Part shown: positions 1 through 8,192 of the stretch, piece after piece
Numbering within the stretch: position 1 is the stretch's first letter
How the letters are laid out: every line of letters begins with the position of its first letter
Assembly (NCBI GenBank): GCA_052388025.1
Contig: JBQTIP010000242.1
Span: forward strand, 1-48,384
Direction of reading: 5' to 3'
DNA length: 48,384 nucleotides
From: JBQTIP01 sp052388025
GTDB lineage: Bacteria > Actinomycetota > UBA4738 > HRBIN12
Program-made: the position numbers and the translations under genes
The notes under the pieces: generated by a model
Told to the model about the DNA's origin: nothing
Database searches by the model: none
The model's input: the letters and a program-made list of their open reading frames with translations, nothing else

Positions 1-41
1 TGTGAAGTCTCAGTACCCGTGTCTCGGAATGGCTTCGGTAC

Positions 42-1493
42 CTATGCGACATCTTGAGTGACCCTCCGTGGTCTGCCACCTGGGTTGGACAGGGCTCCGA
101 ACTCCTTGCTCTTGTCGTGTCGGGCACGGTGGGTTCGAAGGAGCGTGCCGTCCTGGGTGATCTGCACGGTGTCGGCCACCAGGCGCACCCCGACGACGTG
201 GCCGATGTAGCGGTTGCCCACCCGGTAGGAGGTTCCCGCGAAGCTCACCGACCCTGAGGGATCGCCCTTGCGCAAGACCTCGTCGCCCGTGGTGGGCCGT
301 TGAGGCCTCGATGCACTGGCTCGCCGGTCCATCCGGTCGTCATCTTCTGCCAGATGCCGACGCGCATGCGTGGCGACGAGGACGCCATGGTGGCTCACGT
401 GGAGCAGCCCGTCGGCGGACTCCACCGCGACCTGCTGGCCGGCGAGGTGCCGCCCGATGTGGTAGCGGTGCCCCAGGATGCTGATCCGTCCCGCGTGGTC
501 CACCCTGCGTCCGACGGTGTGGGCGGTCGGTTGCGGAACCTCTTCGGTGGCGGCGTCGGGATCGACGACGTCGGTCGAGACCCGCTCCACCAGCTCGAAG
601 CGTCGGATCGGTGCCACGTCGCCGATCGCCTGGTGCTCCCGTTCGAGGTTGTAGTGCGCCACCCATCCGTCGAGATCGGCTTGGGCCTGCACGATCGAGG
701 TGAACCGGCGCCCGTCGAAGAGCTCCTTGCGCATCGTCTTGTGCAGCCGCTCGATCTTGCCGGTGGTAGTCGGCGAGTAGGGCGCCGTGAGGAGGTGGCG
801 GATCCCGTTGTGCAGACACAGGCGGTCGAACGCCACGGTCGCAGGCTTGCGGGCGAGTCTGCCGGTGAAGACCTTGCCATTGTCCGTGAGGATCTGCTCG
901 GGGACGCCGTGGCGGTCGAGCGCCTCGAAGAGCGCCTCGCACACCGGCCTGGCCGTCGCGCGCTGGACGAGCTTGGCGATCACGCAGAACCTCGAATGGT
1001 CGTCGATCCCGGTGATCACCTTGCACTCTGTGCCGTCCTCCAGGAGCACCCCGCCCATCACGTCCATCTGCCACAGCTCCATCGGCCGTGAGCGCTCCCA
1101 GCGCTTGTAGTCCTTCAGCCGGCGCCGCCGGGGCTTGGGATCGATCAGCCGGTGGCGCACCAGGCAGCGGTAGATCGAGGAGCGGGAGGGAGGCTCGCCC
1201 AGTTCCTTGCGAAGCTTGGAAAGGATGGTCCGCGGGCCCCAGCCCGGATGGGCCCTGCGCAGCGCCACGATCCTGGCCGCGATCTCGGGGGCGATCTGGT
1301 GCGGACACCGGTCCGGCCTCGAGCTCCGGTCCGCGAGTGCGCCGAGGCCTTCGGTCGCGTAGCGGACGAGCCAGCGGTGGACCGTGCGACGATCGACGCC
1401 GTAGCGGGTGGCGACGTCGGCCACCTTGGCGCCGTCAAGCGCCTCCCTCACCGCGAGGTAGCGCTGCTCAACCACCGACAGCTCCGTGAGCAT
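42..1493 (-). CDS. IS481 family transposase
   Basis: A 483-residue DDE transposase. The N-terminus has tandem helix-turn-helix segments (about residues 1-110) for binding the terminal repeats. The integrase core carries the three catalytic acids: the Asp in WQMDVMGG (about 143), the Asp in ILTDNGKVF (about 204) and the Glu in TTTGKIERLHKTM (about 248). The C-terminal 150 residues hold two related beta-rich units (RISILGHRYHIG and SVSFAGTSYRVG), as in other long IS481 transposases. ATG start with GGAGG nine bases upstream. The frame is intact, so the element may be active. The opposite-strand frames across this gene are shadows. Confidence 0.93.
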   Translation of the reverse strand: MLTELSVVEQRYLAVREALDGAKVADVATRYGVDRRTVHRWLVRYATEGLGALADRSSRPDRCPHQIAPEIAARIVALRRAHPGWGPRTILSKLRKELGEPPSRSSIYRCLVRHRLIDPKPRRRRLKDYKRWERSRPMELWQMDVMGGVLLEDGTECKVITGIDDHSRFCVIAKLVQRATARPVCEALFEALDRHGVPEQILTDNGKVFTGRLARKPATVAFDRLCLHNGIRHLLTAPYSPTTTGKIERLHKTMRKELFDGRRFTSIVQAQADLDGWVAHYNLEREHQAIGDVAPIRRFELVERVSTDVVDPDAATEEVPQPTAHTVGRRVDHAGRISILGHRYHIGRHLAGQQVAVESADGLLHVSHHGVLVATHARRHLAEDDDRMDRRASASRPQRPTTGDEVLRKGDPSGSVSFAGTSYRVGNRYIGHVVGVRLVADTVQITQDGTLLRTHRARHDKSKEFGALSNPGGRPRRVTQDVA

Positions 1494-1560
1494 CCCGAGA
1501 CCCTCCTTGGCTCGACCGAGCGCAAGTGAAGATCAAGACGGAGCTACGGGTGGAGCCGGT

Positions 1561-1665
1561 GGGACACAGGTACCGGAGCCACTGTCGCCGAGGTCCCGGA
1601 GCCGGGTCGAGGAGTGGGACACAGGTGCCGGAGCCGATGTGGGACAGACGTGCCGAACCTTCACA
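1561..1665. repeat. subterminal repeats at the right end of the IS element
   Basis: The block GGGACACAGGTRCCGGAGCC occurs at 1561-1580 and again at 1616-1635, and a diverged GGGACAGACGTGCCG version follows at 1641-1655, just inside the terminal TTCACA. The iterated motif in the transposase upstream region probably contains several transposase binding sites, which could also repress the transposase promoter. That role is inferred; the repeats are seen directly. Confidence 0.7.
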
Positions 1666-1686
1666 CCTGACCAGGGCAAACAAAGG

Positions 1687-1759
1687 TGGGGCGGGCAGGA
1701 CTCGAACCTGCGACACACGGTTTAGAAAGCCGTTGCTCTATTGACTAAGCTACGAGAGA
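1687..1759 (-). tRNA. tRNA-Arg(UCU)-like gene with mismatched acceptor stem
   Basis: Read on the minus strand, this has a canonical GTAGCTTAG D-arm start, an anticodon arm with loop TTTCTAA (anticodon TCT, Arg) and a perfect T-arm GCAGG-TTCGAGT-CCTGC. It is followed by CCGCCCC-A and then CC rather than CCA. The 5' acceptor strand should be GGGGCGG but reads TCTCTCG, so only about two of seven acceptor pairs can form. The anticodon stem also has a C-A mismatch next to the loop. Either it is a tRNA pseudogene, perhaps damaged by recombination beside the IS (which ends 22 bases away), or the 5' side is misassembled. Confidence 0.6.
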
Positions 1760-1785
1760 GAGGGGGGCGGGAGCGTGTTCCGCTC

Positions 1786-1888
1786 GCGCGTCGACGAGGT
1801 CGCCCTGAGCCTGATGGGGTCGCCCACGCACAGAGTCAGGCGAAGGGCGATCCGAGCAGCGCGGGCGGGACCGCGACCTCAGCGCGCC
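1786..1888 (+). repeat. dispersed inverted-repeat element, copy A
   Basis: About 103 bp bounded by imperfect inverted ends, GCGCGtcgacGAGGTCGC on the left and GCGACCTCagCGCGC on the right. It lies just after the 3' end of the dodecin gene. Two related copies occur at 24620-24724 (opposite orientation) and 25038-25137 (same orientation). The ends are well kept and the middle diverges (shared pieces include GGGCGANCCGAGCA). It has no coding capacity and could be a REP/MITE-like element or a conserved transcription-termination module. Confidence 0.6.
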
Positions 1889-1906
1889 ACGGTGAGGCCG
1901 CGACGG

Positions 1907-2110
1907 CTACCGCTCGAGGCGGAAGCGGATCTGGACGTGCGTGTGGTACTCGCTTATCGCGTTGTCGCTCACGACCGCGTTGGTCGAGAGGATGTCCATG
2001 CCCTCGATGCCGCGGATGGTCTTGGCGGCCTCCGCGAGCGCCTGATGGGCGGCGTCCCTCCACGACTCCGAGGAGACCCCGACGAGATCGATGGTCTTGA
2101 TGACAGCCAC
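1907..2110 (-). CDS. dodecin family flavin-binding protein
   Basis: A 67-residue protein starting (M/V)AVIKTIDLVGVSSESW and ending HVQIRFRLER, the size and pattern of dodecins. These small beta-alpha-beta-beta proteins form hollow dodecamers that bind and buffer flavins (or CoA). The helix region SWRDAAHQALAEAAKTIRGI and the following strand DILSTNAVVSDNAISEYH fit the family, although the usual flavin-stacking Trp is not obvious. The start is GTG with GGAGG seven bases upstream; upstream codons in frame are unlikely. It follows the aldolase-like gene by 20 bases on the same strand and is probably co-transcribed with it. Confidence 0.9.
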   Translation of the reverse strand: MAVIKTIDLVGVSSESWRDAAHQALAEAAKTIRGIEGMDILSTNAVVSDNAISEYHTHVQIRFRLER

Positions 2111-2130
2111 TGCGAACCTCCTTCTCCGGC

Positions 2131-3036
2131 CTATCCGGCCGTGTAGACGTCGATGAACCGGCGGTAGTTGGCGGCGATCTGCCGGGTGGCGTCGCCGCGC
2201 GGCGTCGTGCCGTCGACGTATCCCTTCAGCGGGTCCCACCAGATCGAGCGGCCGATCGCGAAGCCGATGTAGCCGGGAACCCCCGAGCCCATGCGGAGCC
2301 AGTGATCCACGGCCGAGTCGTCGGCGCCTCGACCGAGCACGACGCAGGCCACGCCGTCGCGGCCGCCGGAGCGGGCCTCGGCGGAGATCATCTCGCAGTC
2401 CTCCCGACGGTCGAGGCCCTCGATCTTCCAGATGTCCGGCTCGACGCCGGCGTCGTGCAGGTCCGCGATCGCCCGCCGCATCAGCCCCGCGCGAAGCTCC
2501 TTGTCGTAGCGGTCCTCGTCGCCGCCCACGGCCTCGAGCTGCGCCGGCTCGGCGGGGACGAGGAGCTCGAACAGGTAGGTCCGGCCGTTCTCGTGGAGCC
2601 AGTCGCCGAGGCGCTCAAGACGGGCAGCCTGTCGCTCGTTCATCTCCCGGTCGCCCTCGGGGTTGAATCGGACCAGCACCTTCGAGAAGGTGGGGTCGAA
2701 CTCCAGGATGTGCCCCCCGAAGTCGTCGCCGTACTGGAAGTCGAACTCGTTCTGGCCGCTCTTCTCGACCGGCATCGCGAAGCTCAGGCCCTCCGCCTTC
2801 CCCTTCCGCGCGATGTCGGCGCCGAACTGCTCGTCGACCAGGAACCCGGCCGAGTCCCGGGACGCTCCGTCGTCCAGCGCACGCAGCAGCCCCTCGAAGA
2901 TGACCTGCTTGGCATCGGAGATCCGCACGGCTTCCTCGGCGTTCGGCTCCCCGGTCACCCCGAAGAACTTCCTCTGGAACGACCCTCGATGGTCGAAGGC
3001 CAGGATGTACAGGCTCTTGTCGTACCCCAACGTCAT
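2131..3036 (-). CDS. DUF2090 / IolC C-terminal-like aldolase-fold protein
   Basis: A 301-residue protein matching the DUF2090 domain known as the C-terminal half of IolC and as a stand-alone class I aldolase-like TIM barrel. Visible family motifs are LYILAFDHRGSF at the start, LVDEQFGADIARKGK, PVEKSGQNEFDFQYG, LVRFNPEGDREMNERQ, DIWKIEGLD (candidate Schiff-base Lys in WKIEG), and GFAIGRSIWWDPL near the end. In inositol catabolism the related domain handles 2-deoxy-5-keto-gluconate 6-phosphate, but no kinase domain or other iol gene is here, so the substrate is unknown. ATG start with a GGAGGGAG ribosome-binding site. Likely cytoplasmic and co-transcribed with dodecin. Confidence 0.82.
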   Translation of the reverse strand: MTLGYDKSLYILAFDHRGSFQRKFFGVTGEPNAEEAVRISDAKQVIFEGLLRALDDGASRDSAGFLVDEQFGADIARKGKAEGLSFAMPVEKSGQNEFDFQYGDDFGGHILEFDPTFSKVLVRFNPEGDREMNERQAARLERLGDWLHENGRTYLFELLVPAEPAQLEAVGGDEDRYDKELRAGLMRRAIADLHDAGVEPDIWKIEGLDRREDCEMISAEARSGGRDGVACVVLGRGADDSAVDHWLRMGSGVPGYIGFAIGRSIWWDPLKGYVDGTTPRGDATRQIAANYRRFIDVYTAG

Positions 3037-3115
3037 CGCTGCTCCCTCCGTCCCTGCGTCGTCCCTCGACTCTATCCGTGCCGATCCGAAACGCTATGGC
3101 TGTCGATCCGTCGCA

Positions 3116-3757
3116 CTACTCCAACTCGAAGGCATGCTCCGGCGTGAGGACCTCCACCCGCACCGGGTCCGCCTCCCGGCGGAACACCTCGGCGTCCCCC
3201 GGCGATCCCACCACGAACCCGTAGTGCATCGGAACCGCGACCTGGGGCCCTATCGAGCGCGCGAGCCCGCCCGCCTCGCGCGCGTCCATCGTGTACGTCC
3301 CGCCGATCGGCAGGAAGGCCACGTCGGTCCGGACCTTGTCGAGCTCCGGCGCGTGGTCGGTGTCGCCCGCGTGGTAGTAGGCCTTCCCCTCCAGCTCGAT
3401 CACGTACCCAACCCAGCGGTTCGCCTTGGGATGCATGTCGAGGCGCTCTTCCTTCACATTGTAGGCCGGCACCGCCTGAACGCTGAGGCCGGCCACCTCG
3501 AGCGAATCGCCGGGGGCGACCGGCGTGACGTCGCCCGAGAGCTCCTCGGCGACGTCGGCGGGAGCGACGATCCGCGTCCCGTCTCGCCGGATCGCCTCGA
3601 TCTCCTCTGGCTGGAAGTGATCGAAGTGGGCGTGGGTAATGAAGATGACGTCGGCCGGCGCGTCTCCGGTCACGCCCCACGGATCGATGTACACGGTCAG
3701 GCCGTCCCCCTGCCACCGGAACGCGGCCTGCTTGAACCAGGTGAATCGCTCGAGCAT
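3116..3757 (-). CDS. MBL-fold metal-dependent hydrolase (UlaG-like / UPF0173-like)
   Basis: A 213-residue metallo-beta-lactamase-fold protein. The metal ligands are visible: HAHFDHF (HxHxDH, about residues 42-48), the Asp in YYHAGDTDH (about 139) and the His in VPMHYGF (about 177). The short length, the IDPWGV motif near the N-terminus and the GDTDH motif fit the UlaG/UPF0173 subgroup (ascorbate-6-phosphate lactonase-like) rather than beta-lactamases or glyoxalases. The true substrate cannot be read. ATG preceded by GGGGGGAG. It is transcribed away from the divergent MFS gene, with 44 bases between the starts. Confidence 0.88.
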   Translation of the reverse strand: MLERFTWFKQAAFRWQGDGLTVYIDPWGVTGDAPADVIFITHAHFDHFQPEEIEAIRRDGTRIVAPADVAEELSGDVTPVAPGDSLEVAGLSVQAVPAYNVKEERLDMHPKANRWVGYVIELEGKAYYHAGDTDHAPELDKVRTDVAFLPIGGTYTMDAREAGGLARSIGPQVAVPMHYGFVVGSPGDAEVFRREADPVRVEVLTPEHAFELE

Positions 3758-3801
3758 GGCTCCCCCCTCGGTCGGTCCGCCCTGTAGTCTGGCAAATCAT
3801 C

Positions 3802-5100
3802 GTGTCGCAAGGCGAACCCGCTTCGGCAGAGGCCGCTCGCTCGGGCTTCCGGGCGAGCCTGTCGCTGCTCAGGCGCAACCGAGACTTCCGCAACCTCTAC
3901 TTCGCCCAGCTGATCTCCTTCGGAGGCGACTGGTTCCTCACCATCGCTCTGTTCGGGCTGATCCTCGAGCTGACGGGCTCCTCGGTGACCCTGGCGCTGA
4001 CGATCGCGGTGCAGGAGATCCCCTTCTTCTTCATGTCGCCGCTCGGCGGGGTCCTGGCCGATCGGCTGAACAGGAAGAGGCTGATGATCTCGGCCGACGT
4101 CATGCGTGCGGTCCTCTGCCTCGGGTTCCTCCTCGTCCACGACCGGGGGGACGTCTGGATCGCGTTCCTGCTCCTGCCGGTCCTGTCGTCGTTCAGCGCG
4201 ATCTTCGATCCTGCCTCTTCGGCCGCGACGCCGAACCTAGTCGACGCGGAAAACCTCGGCGCCGCCAACGCGCTGATGGGCTCCTCGTGGGGAACGATGC
4301 TGGCCGTCGGGGGCGCTCTCGGCGGCATCGTGGCGGCGACCCTCGGCCGGGACGCGGCGTTTCTGATCGACGCGGGATCCTTCGCGGTCTCGGCCGCCCT
4401 GCTCTCCCGGATCCACCGGCCGTTCGCGGAGGATCGCCATATGGAGCACCCGGGCGTCTTCGAGGCGACCAAGCAGACCGTCCGGTACGCGCGGAGGGAC
4501 CACCGCGTGCTTGCGTTCCTGGCTGTGAAGGGCGGCTTCGGGCTGGGCGCCGGAGTGCTGGTCCTGATCGCGGTCTTCGCGGAGAAGGTCTTCCATCAGG
4601 GCGACGTGGGGATCGGGATCCTGATGGCCGCGCGAGGCGTGGGGGCGCTCATCGGGCCCTTCCTGGGGCGATGGGTGGCCGGACCCGATGACCGGCGCAT
4701 CTACCCTGCCATCGGGCTCGCGCTCCTGGTCTTCGGCGCCTCATACATGGCGTTCGGCTTCATGCCCTCGCTGCTGCTCGCTGCCCCACTCGTCATGTGC
4801 GCGCATCTCGGCGGGGGCGCGCAGTGGACGCTATCCACCTACGGCCTGCAGAGGATCGTGCCCGACTACATCCGAGGGCGCGTGTTCGCATTCGACTTCG
4901 CGCTCGTCACGCTCTCGATCACCGTCTCCAGCCTGGGCGCCGGGTGGGCCGCGCAGCACTGGGGACCGCGCTCGGCGGCCGTCGCGCTCGCGAGCGTCGC
5001 GCTCGCGTGGGCGCTCGTGTGGTGGACGGCCACCCGGAACGTGCGCCGGGGACCTCCCCTGGAGGGGTACGAGGCCCCGGCGGGGTTCGAAGCAGCCTAG
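3802..5100 (+). CDS. MFS transporter (EntS/MFS_3-like exporter)
   Basis: A 432-residue major facilitator with about 12 hydrophobic segments. It opens SLLRRNRDFRNLYFAQLISF, the usual beginning of the enterobactin-exporter-like MFS_3 group. The loop 2-3 signature is present as GGVLADRLNRKRLM (about residues 79-92). The predicted role is proton-coupled efflux across the inner membrane; the substrate is unknown. GTG start with no Shine-Dalgarno; a TAGTCT -10-like hexamer (3785-3790) sits 11 bases upstream, so the mRNA may be leaderless. It is convergent with lemA, the two stop codons sharing a CTAG at 5097-5100. Confidence 0.88.
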   Translation: MSQGEPASAEAARSGFRASLSLLRRNRDFRNLYFAQLISFGGDWFLTIALFGLILELTGSSVTLALTIAVQEIPFFFMSPLGGVLADRLNRKRLMISADVMRAVLCLGFLLVHDRGDVWIAFLLLPVLSSFSAIFDPASSAATPNLVDAENLGAANALMGSSWGTMLAVGGALGGIVAATLGRDAAFLIDAGSFAVSAALLSRIHRPFAEDRHMEHPGVFEATKQTVRYARRDHRVLAFLAVKGGFGLGAGVLVLIAVFAEKVFHQGDVGIGILMAARGVGALIGPFLGRWVAGPDDRRIYPAIGLALLVFGASYMAFGFMPSLLLAAPLVMCAHLGGGAQWTLSTYGLQRIVPDYIRGRVFAFDFALVTLSITVSSLGAGWAAQHWGPRSAAVALASVALAWALVWWTATRNVRRGPPLEGYEAPAGFEAA

Positions 5101-5759
5101 CCGGGCGGCGCGGCGGGCGGCGGCGGGGGCGACGCGGCGGGCGGCGGCGGAGCGGAGGGCGTTCCCGGCGGACCGAACGAAACGGAGGGCGCCCCCTGGG
5201 CGAAGCTGACCTGCGGCGGGCCGGCCTCGCGCAGTGCTTCCTCGATCTCGAAGAACTCCGCTTCCCTGAAGTTGAAGGTGTTCGCGATGAAGTTCGACGG
5301 GAACGACTGGATCCGCCGGTTGTAGTCGCGCACGTTTGCGTTGTAGAAGCGCCGCGCCGTCTGGAGCCGGTCCTCGGTGTTGGACAGCTCCGCCTGCAAG
5401 GCGAGGAAGTTCTGGTTCGCTTTCAGTTCGGGGTAATTCTCCGCGACGGCGAAGAGCTGGCGAAGCGCGGCGACGAACGGGCCCTCGGCCGCCGCCTGCT
5501 CGGCAGGCGAGCCGGTGGCGGCGGTCGCCGCGGCCCGCGCGTTCGTGACGTTCTCGAACGTCTGCTTCTCGTGTGCGGCGTAGCCCCTCACGGACTCGAC
5601 CAGGTTCGGGATCAGGTCGTACCGGCGCCGGAGCTCCGTATCGATGTTGGCCCACGAATCCCGGATCAGGTTCTTCTGGGAGACGAAGCGGTTGTAGGAC
5701 ACGACTAGGGCGATGGCGACGAGCGCAACCACCCCGAGCACGATCCAGAGCCAGTTCAC
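5097..5759 (-). CDS. lemA: LemA family protein
   Basis: A 220-residue LemA protein. It has a short N-terminal membrane anchor (residues 3-21, WLWIVLGVVALVAIALVV), then the long helical LemA domain with hallmark segments NRFVSQKNLIRDSWANID, RRYDLIPNLVESV, YPELKANQNFLALQ and FYNANVRDYNRRIQSFP. The tail (about 182-220) is a Pro/Ala-rich low-complexity extension, unusual in length. LemA proteins sit at the membrane with a conserved helical bundle whose biochemical role is unclear. GTG start with AAAGGA upstream. The next gene upstream on the same strand (5796-6479) is a plausible partner. Confidence 0.93.
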   Translation of the reverse strand: MNWLWIVLGVVALVAIALVVSYNRFVSQKNLIRDSWANIDTELRRRYDLIPNLVESVRGYAAHEKQTFENVTNARAAATAATGSPAEQAAAEGPFVAALRQLFAVAENYPELKANQNFLALQAELSNTEDRLQTARRFYNANVRDYNRRIQSFPSNFIANTFNFREAEFFEIEEALREAGPPQVSFAQGAPSVSFGPPGTPSAPPPPAASPPPPPAAPPG

Positions 5760-5795
5760 CGGTCAGTCCTTTCTCGCGTGATTCGGACACCAAGC

Positions 5796-6479
5796 CTATC
5801 GGGCGGCGTCCGTTCCGTACAGCTCGTACACCACCTTGGGGACGTGCTCGTGGAACGCCCTTAGGGTCCCGAGGAGCGGGATCAGCTCAGTCGGCCGCCG
5901 CCGCTTGCTGTAGCAAAGCAGGGACGAGCCTGCCACCTCGAAGTTGAACTCGCCGTCGACCGAGAGCAGCCATTCCATCATTCGCGCGTCGATCAGGTCG
6001 TTCGCGAACTTGCGGTCGGGCGACTTCACGTTGAACGCATGGTTGAAGGCCTCGGACTCGAACTCGATGTCGCGCAAGCCCATGTGGTCGGCCACCCGCG
6101 TGAACAGGTTCTCGCGCTCCAACGCCAGCGCCGAGCAGCGAGCATAGATGCCGGTGACGGCGCACGAGAACCGGTAGTAGGTCCTGCTCGACTTCCCATC
6201 GGAGTCGGCCGACTCCTCGTAGTACCAGTAGTCGAACTCCTGGAGGCCCATCCCCTGCCAGGCGCCCCACATGACGTTCTCCGTGCCGCGACCGTCGCCC
6301 TTGGTGAGCAGCCTGAACGGGAGGCCGAGGCACCCGAGCGTGTCGGAGATCGAGTACTCGAGGCCCAGCTGGCGGGCCATCCTCGCGAGCTCCTCCCGCC
6401 GCTTCTTCTTCTGGTACCAGGCGAACCAGGCGGCGAAGATCACCACCGCGACGATCCCGACGAAGATCAGGACTTCCAT
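5796..6479 (-). CDS. membrane-anchored protein resembling DUF3137, LemA-associated
   Basis: A 227-residue protein with one N-terminal transmembrane helix (residues 2-22) followed by a basic KKKRREEL stretch and a soluble domain. The segment FNHAFNVKSPDRKFANDLID (about 149-168) resembles the FN-x-F-x-V-x-S-x-D-x-x-x-A core of DUF3137-type proteins that accompany LemA in many bacteria. I cannot assign a reaction. It ends 36 bases before the lemA start on the same strand, which supports a two-gene operon acting at the membrane. ATG start without a clear ribosome-binding site. Confidence 0.6.
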   Translation of the reverse strand: MEVLIFVGIVAVVIFAAWFAWYQKKKRREELARMARQLGLEYSISDTLGCLGLPFRLLTKGDGRGTENVMWGAWQGMGLQEFDYWYYEESADSDGKSSRTYYRFSCAVTGIYARCSALALERENLFTRVADHMGLRDIEFESEAFNHAFNVKSPDRKFANDLIDARMMEWLLSVDGEFNFEVAGSSLLCYSKRRRPTELIPLLGTLRAFHEHVPKVVYELYGTDAAR

Positions 6480-6515
6480 ACCGAGCGATATCGGTACACC
6501 GCGGGGCGGGATTGA

Positions 6516-8192
6516 TCAAGTAGCGTGTGGATCCTCGGCCGCGCGGAACTCCAGGCCCTCGGCCCCGCGGTCGATCTCCACGGTGTCGCCCTCGCGGATC
6601 TCGCCCGCGAGGAGCTTCATCGCGAGCGCGTCCTGCAGCTCGCGCTGGATCAGTCGCTTCAGGGGCCGCGCCCCGAAGGCAGGGTCGTACCCCTTGTCGG
6701 CGAGGTATCCGCGAGCCGCGTCGGTCAGCCGGACCACGAGCTTCCGTTCCACAAGACGCCGTTCGAGCTGCCGGACCTGGATCTCGACGATCTGCGCGAT
6801 CTCCTCGCGGCCGAGCGGCTCGAACACGATGATCTCGTCCACTCGGTTGACGAACTCCGGACGGAAGGTCGCGCGGACCTCCGCGAGCACCTTCTCCTTC
6901 TGCTCGGAGGGCGAATCGGTCGGGTCGGCGAAGACATAGCTCCCGAGGTTCGAAGTCATGATGACCACGGTGTTGCGGAAGTCGACCGTCCGGCCCTGAC
7001 CGTCGGTGAGCCGCCCGTCGTCCAGGAGCTGGAGCAACACGTTGAACGCGTCCTGGTGCGCCTTCTCTATCTCATCCAGGAGGACGACCGAGTACGGCCT
7101 GCGGCGGACGGCCTCGGTCAGCTGCCCGCCCTCCTCGTAGCCCACGTACCCCGGCGGCGCGCCGATCAGCCGAGAGACCGTGTGGCGCTCCTGGTACTCG
7201 CTCATGTCGACGCGGACGACGGCTCGCTCGTCGTCGAACAGGAAGTCAGCGAGCGCACGGGCGAGTTCGGTCTTCCCCACGCCGGTAGGTCCGAGGAAGA
7301 TGAACGACCCGATCGGGCGGTTCGGGTCGGAGAGGCCGGCACGGGCGCGCCGGATGGCGTTCGACACGGCCTCCACGGCCTCGCCCTGGTCCACGACCCG
7401 CTCGTGGAGCGCCTCTTCCAGATGGACGAGCTTCTGCATCTCGCCCTCCATGAGGCGTGATACGGGGATGCCGGTCGACTTCGAGACGACCTCGGCCACG
7501 TCCTCCTCGTCGACCTCTTCTTTCAGCATCTTCCGCTCGGACTGGAGGGCCGAGAGCCCCTCGTTCTCCTCGCCCAGCTCGCGCTGGAGGGCGGGCAGCC
7601 GGCCGTGGCGGAGCTCCGCCGCCCGGTCCAGGTCGTTGTCCCGCTCGGCCAGCTCCAGCTCGCGGTGGGCGGCCTCCATCTCCGCCTTCAGCCCGCGGAT
7701 GCGATCGATGCGGTCCTTCTCCTGCTGCCAGTGGGCCTTCATGGCGCCGGCTTGCTCCTGGAGGTCGGCGAGCTCGCGCTCGAGCTTGTCGAGGCGCTCG
7801 GCCGAGGCGACATCGGTCTCCTTCTTCAGCGCGGCCCGCTCGATCTCGAGCTGCTTCATTCGCCGCTCGACCCCGTCGATCTCCACCGGCATCGAGTCGA
7901 TCTCGATGCGAAGGCGCGAGGCCGACTCGTCGATCAGGTCGATCGCCTTGTCGGGGAGAAACCGGCCGCTGACGTAGCGGCTCGACAGCACCGCGGCCGC
8001 GACCAATGCGGCGTCCTGGATCCGCACCCCGTGATGGACCTCGTAGCGCTCCTTCAGGCCACGGAGGATCCCGATCGTGTCGTCGACCGACGGCTCCTCG
8101 ACCAGGACGGGCTGGAAGCGGCGCTCGAGCGCCGGGTGCTTATCGTCGTGCTTGCGGGAATCGTCGAGAGTCGTGGCAGCGATCGCGCGGGG
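6516..8192 (-). pseudogene. clpB: ClpB disaggregase, C-terminal part downstream of an in-frame TAG
   Basis: 559 codons continuing in the same frame as the 8193-9113 part. The segment carries the end of ATPase domain 1 (ALERRFQPVLV with its arginine-finger pair), the coiled-coil middle domain (SMPVEIDGVERRMKQLEIER onward) that docks DnaK, and the second AAA+ domain with Walker A GPTGVGKTELARAL, Walker B VVLLDEIEKAH and the GYVGYEEGGQLTEAVR pore loop region. With the first part the product would be 865 residues, normal for ClpB. The first possible restart in frame is GTG at 8027, which would lose the end of ATPase domain 1. Only the TAG at 8193-8195 separates the parts. Confidence 0.85.

Larger units (their letters stand above)
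1..1665 (-). mobile_element. IS481-like insertion sequence with extended terminal inverted repeats
   Basis: The first bases (TGTGAAGTCTCAGTACCCGT) and the reverse complement of bases 1624-1665 align over about 42 bp with roughly two thirds identity. Both ends begin TGTGAAG and share a GGCTYCGGYACC block further in. This defines an element of about 1665 bp whose only gene is a DDE transposase on the minus strand. The TGT terminus is typical of IS481. The window starts exactly on the left terminal base, so the left flank and any target-site duplication cannot be seen. This is the pattern expected where an assembly breaks at a multicopy IS. Boundaries are inferred from the repeats only. Confidence 0.85.

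Noticed and set aside
300..1091. Long plus-strand frames across the transposase
   Set aside because: They are opposite-strand shadows of the IS481 transposase; composition is Arg/Pro/His-rich with no family motif.
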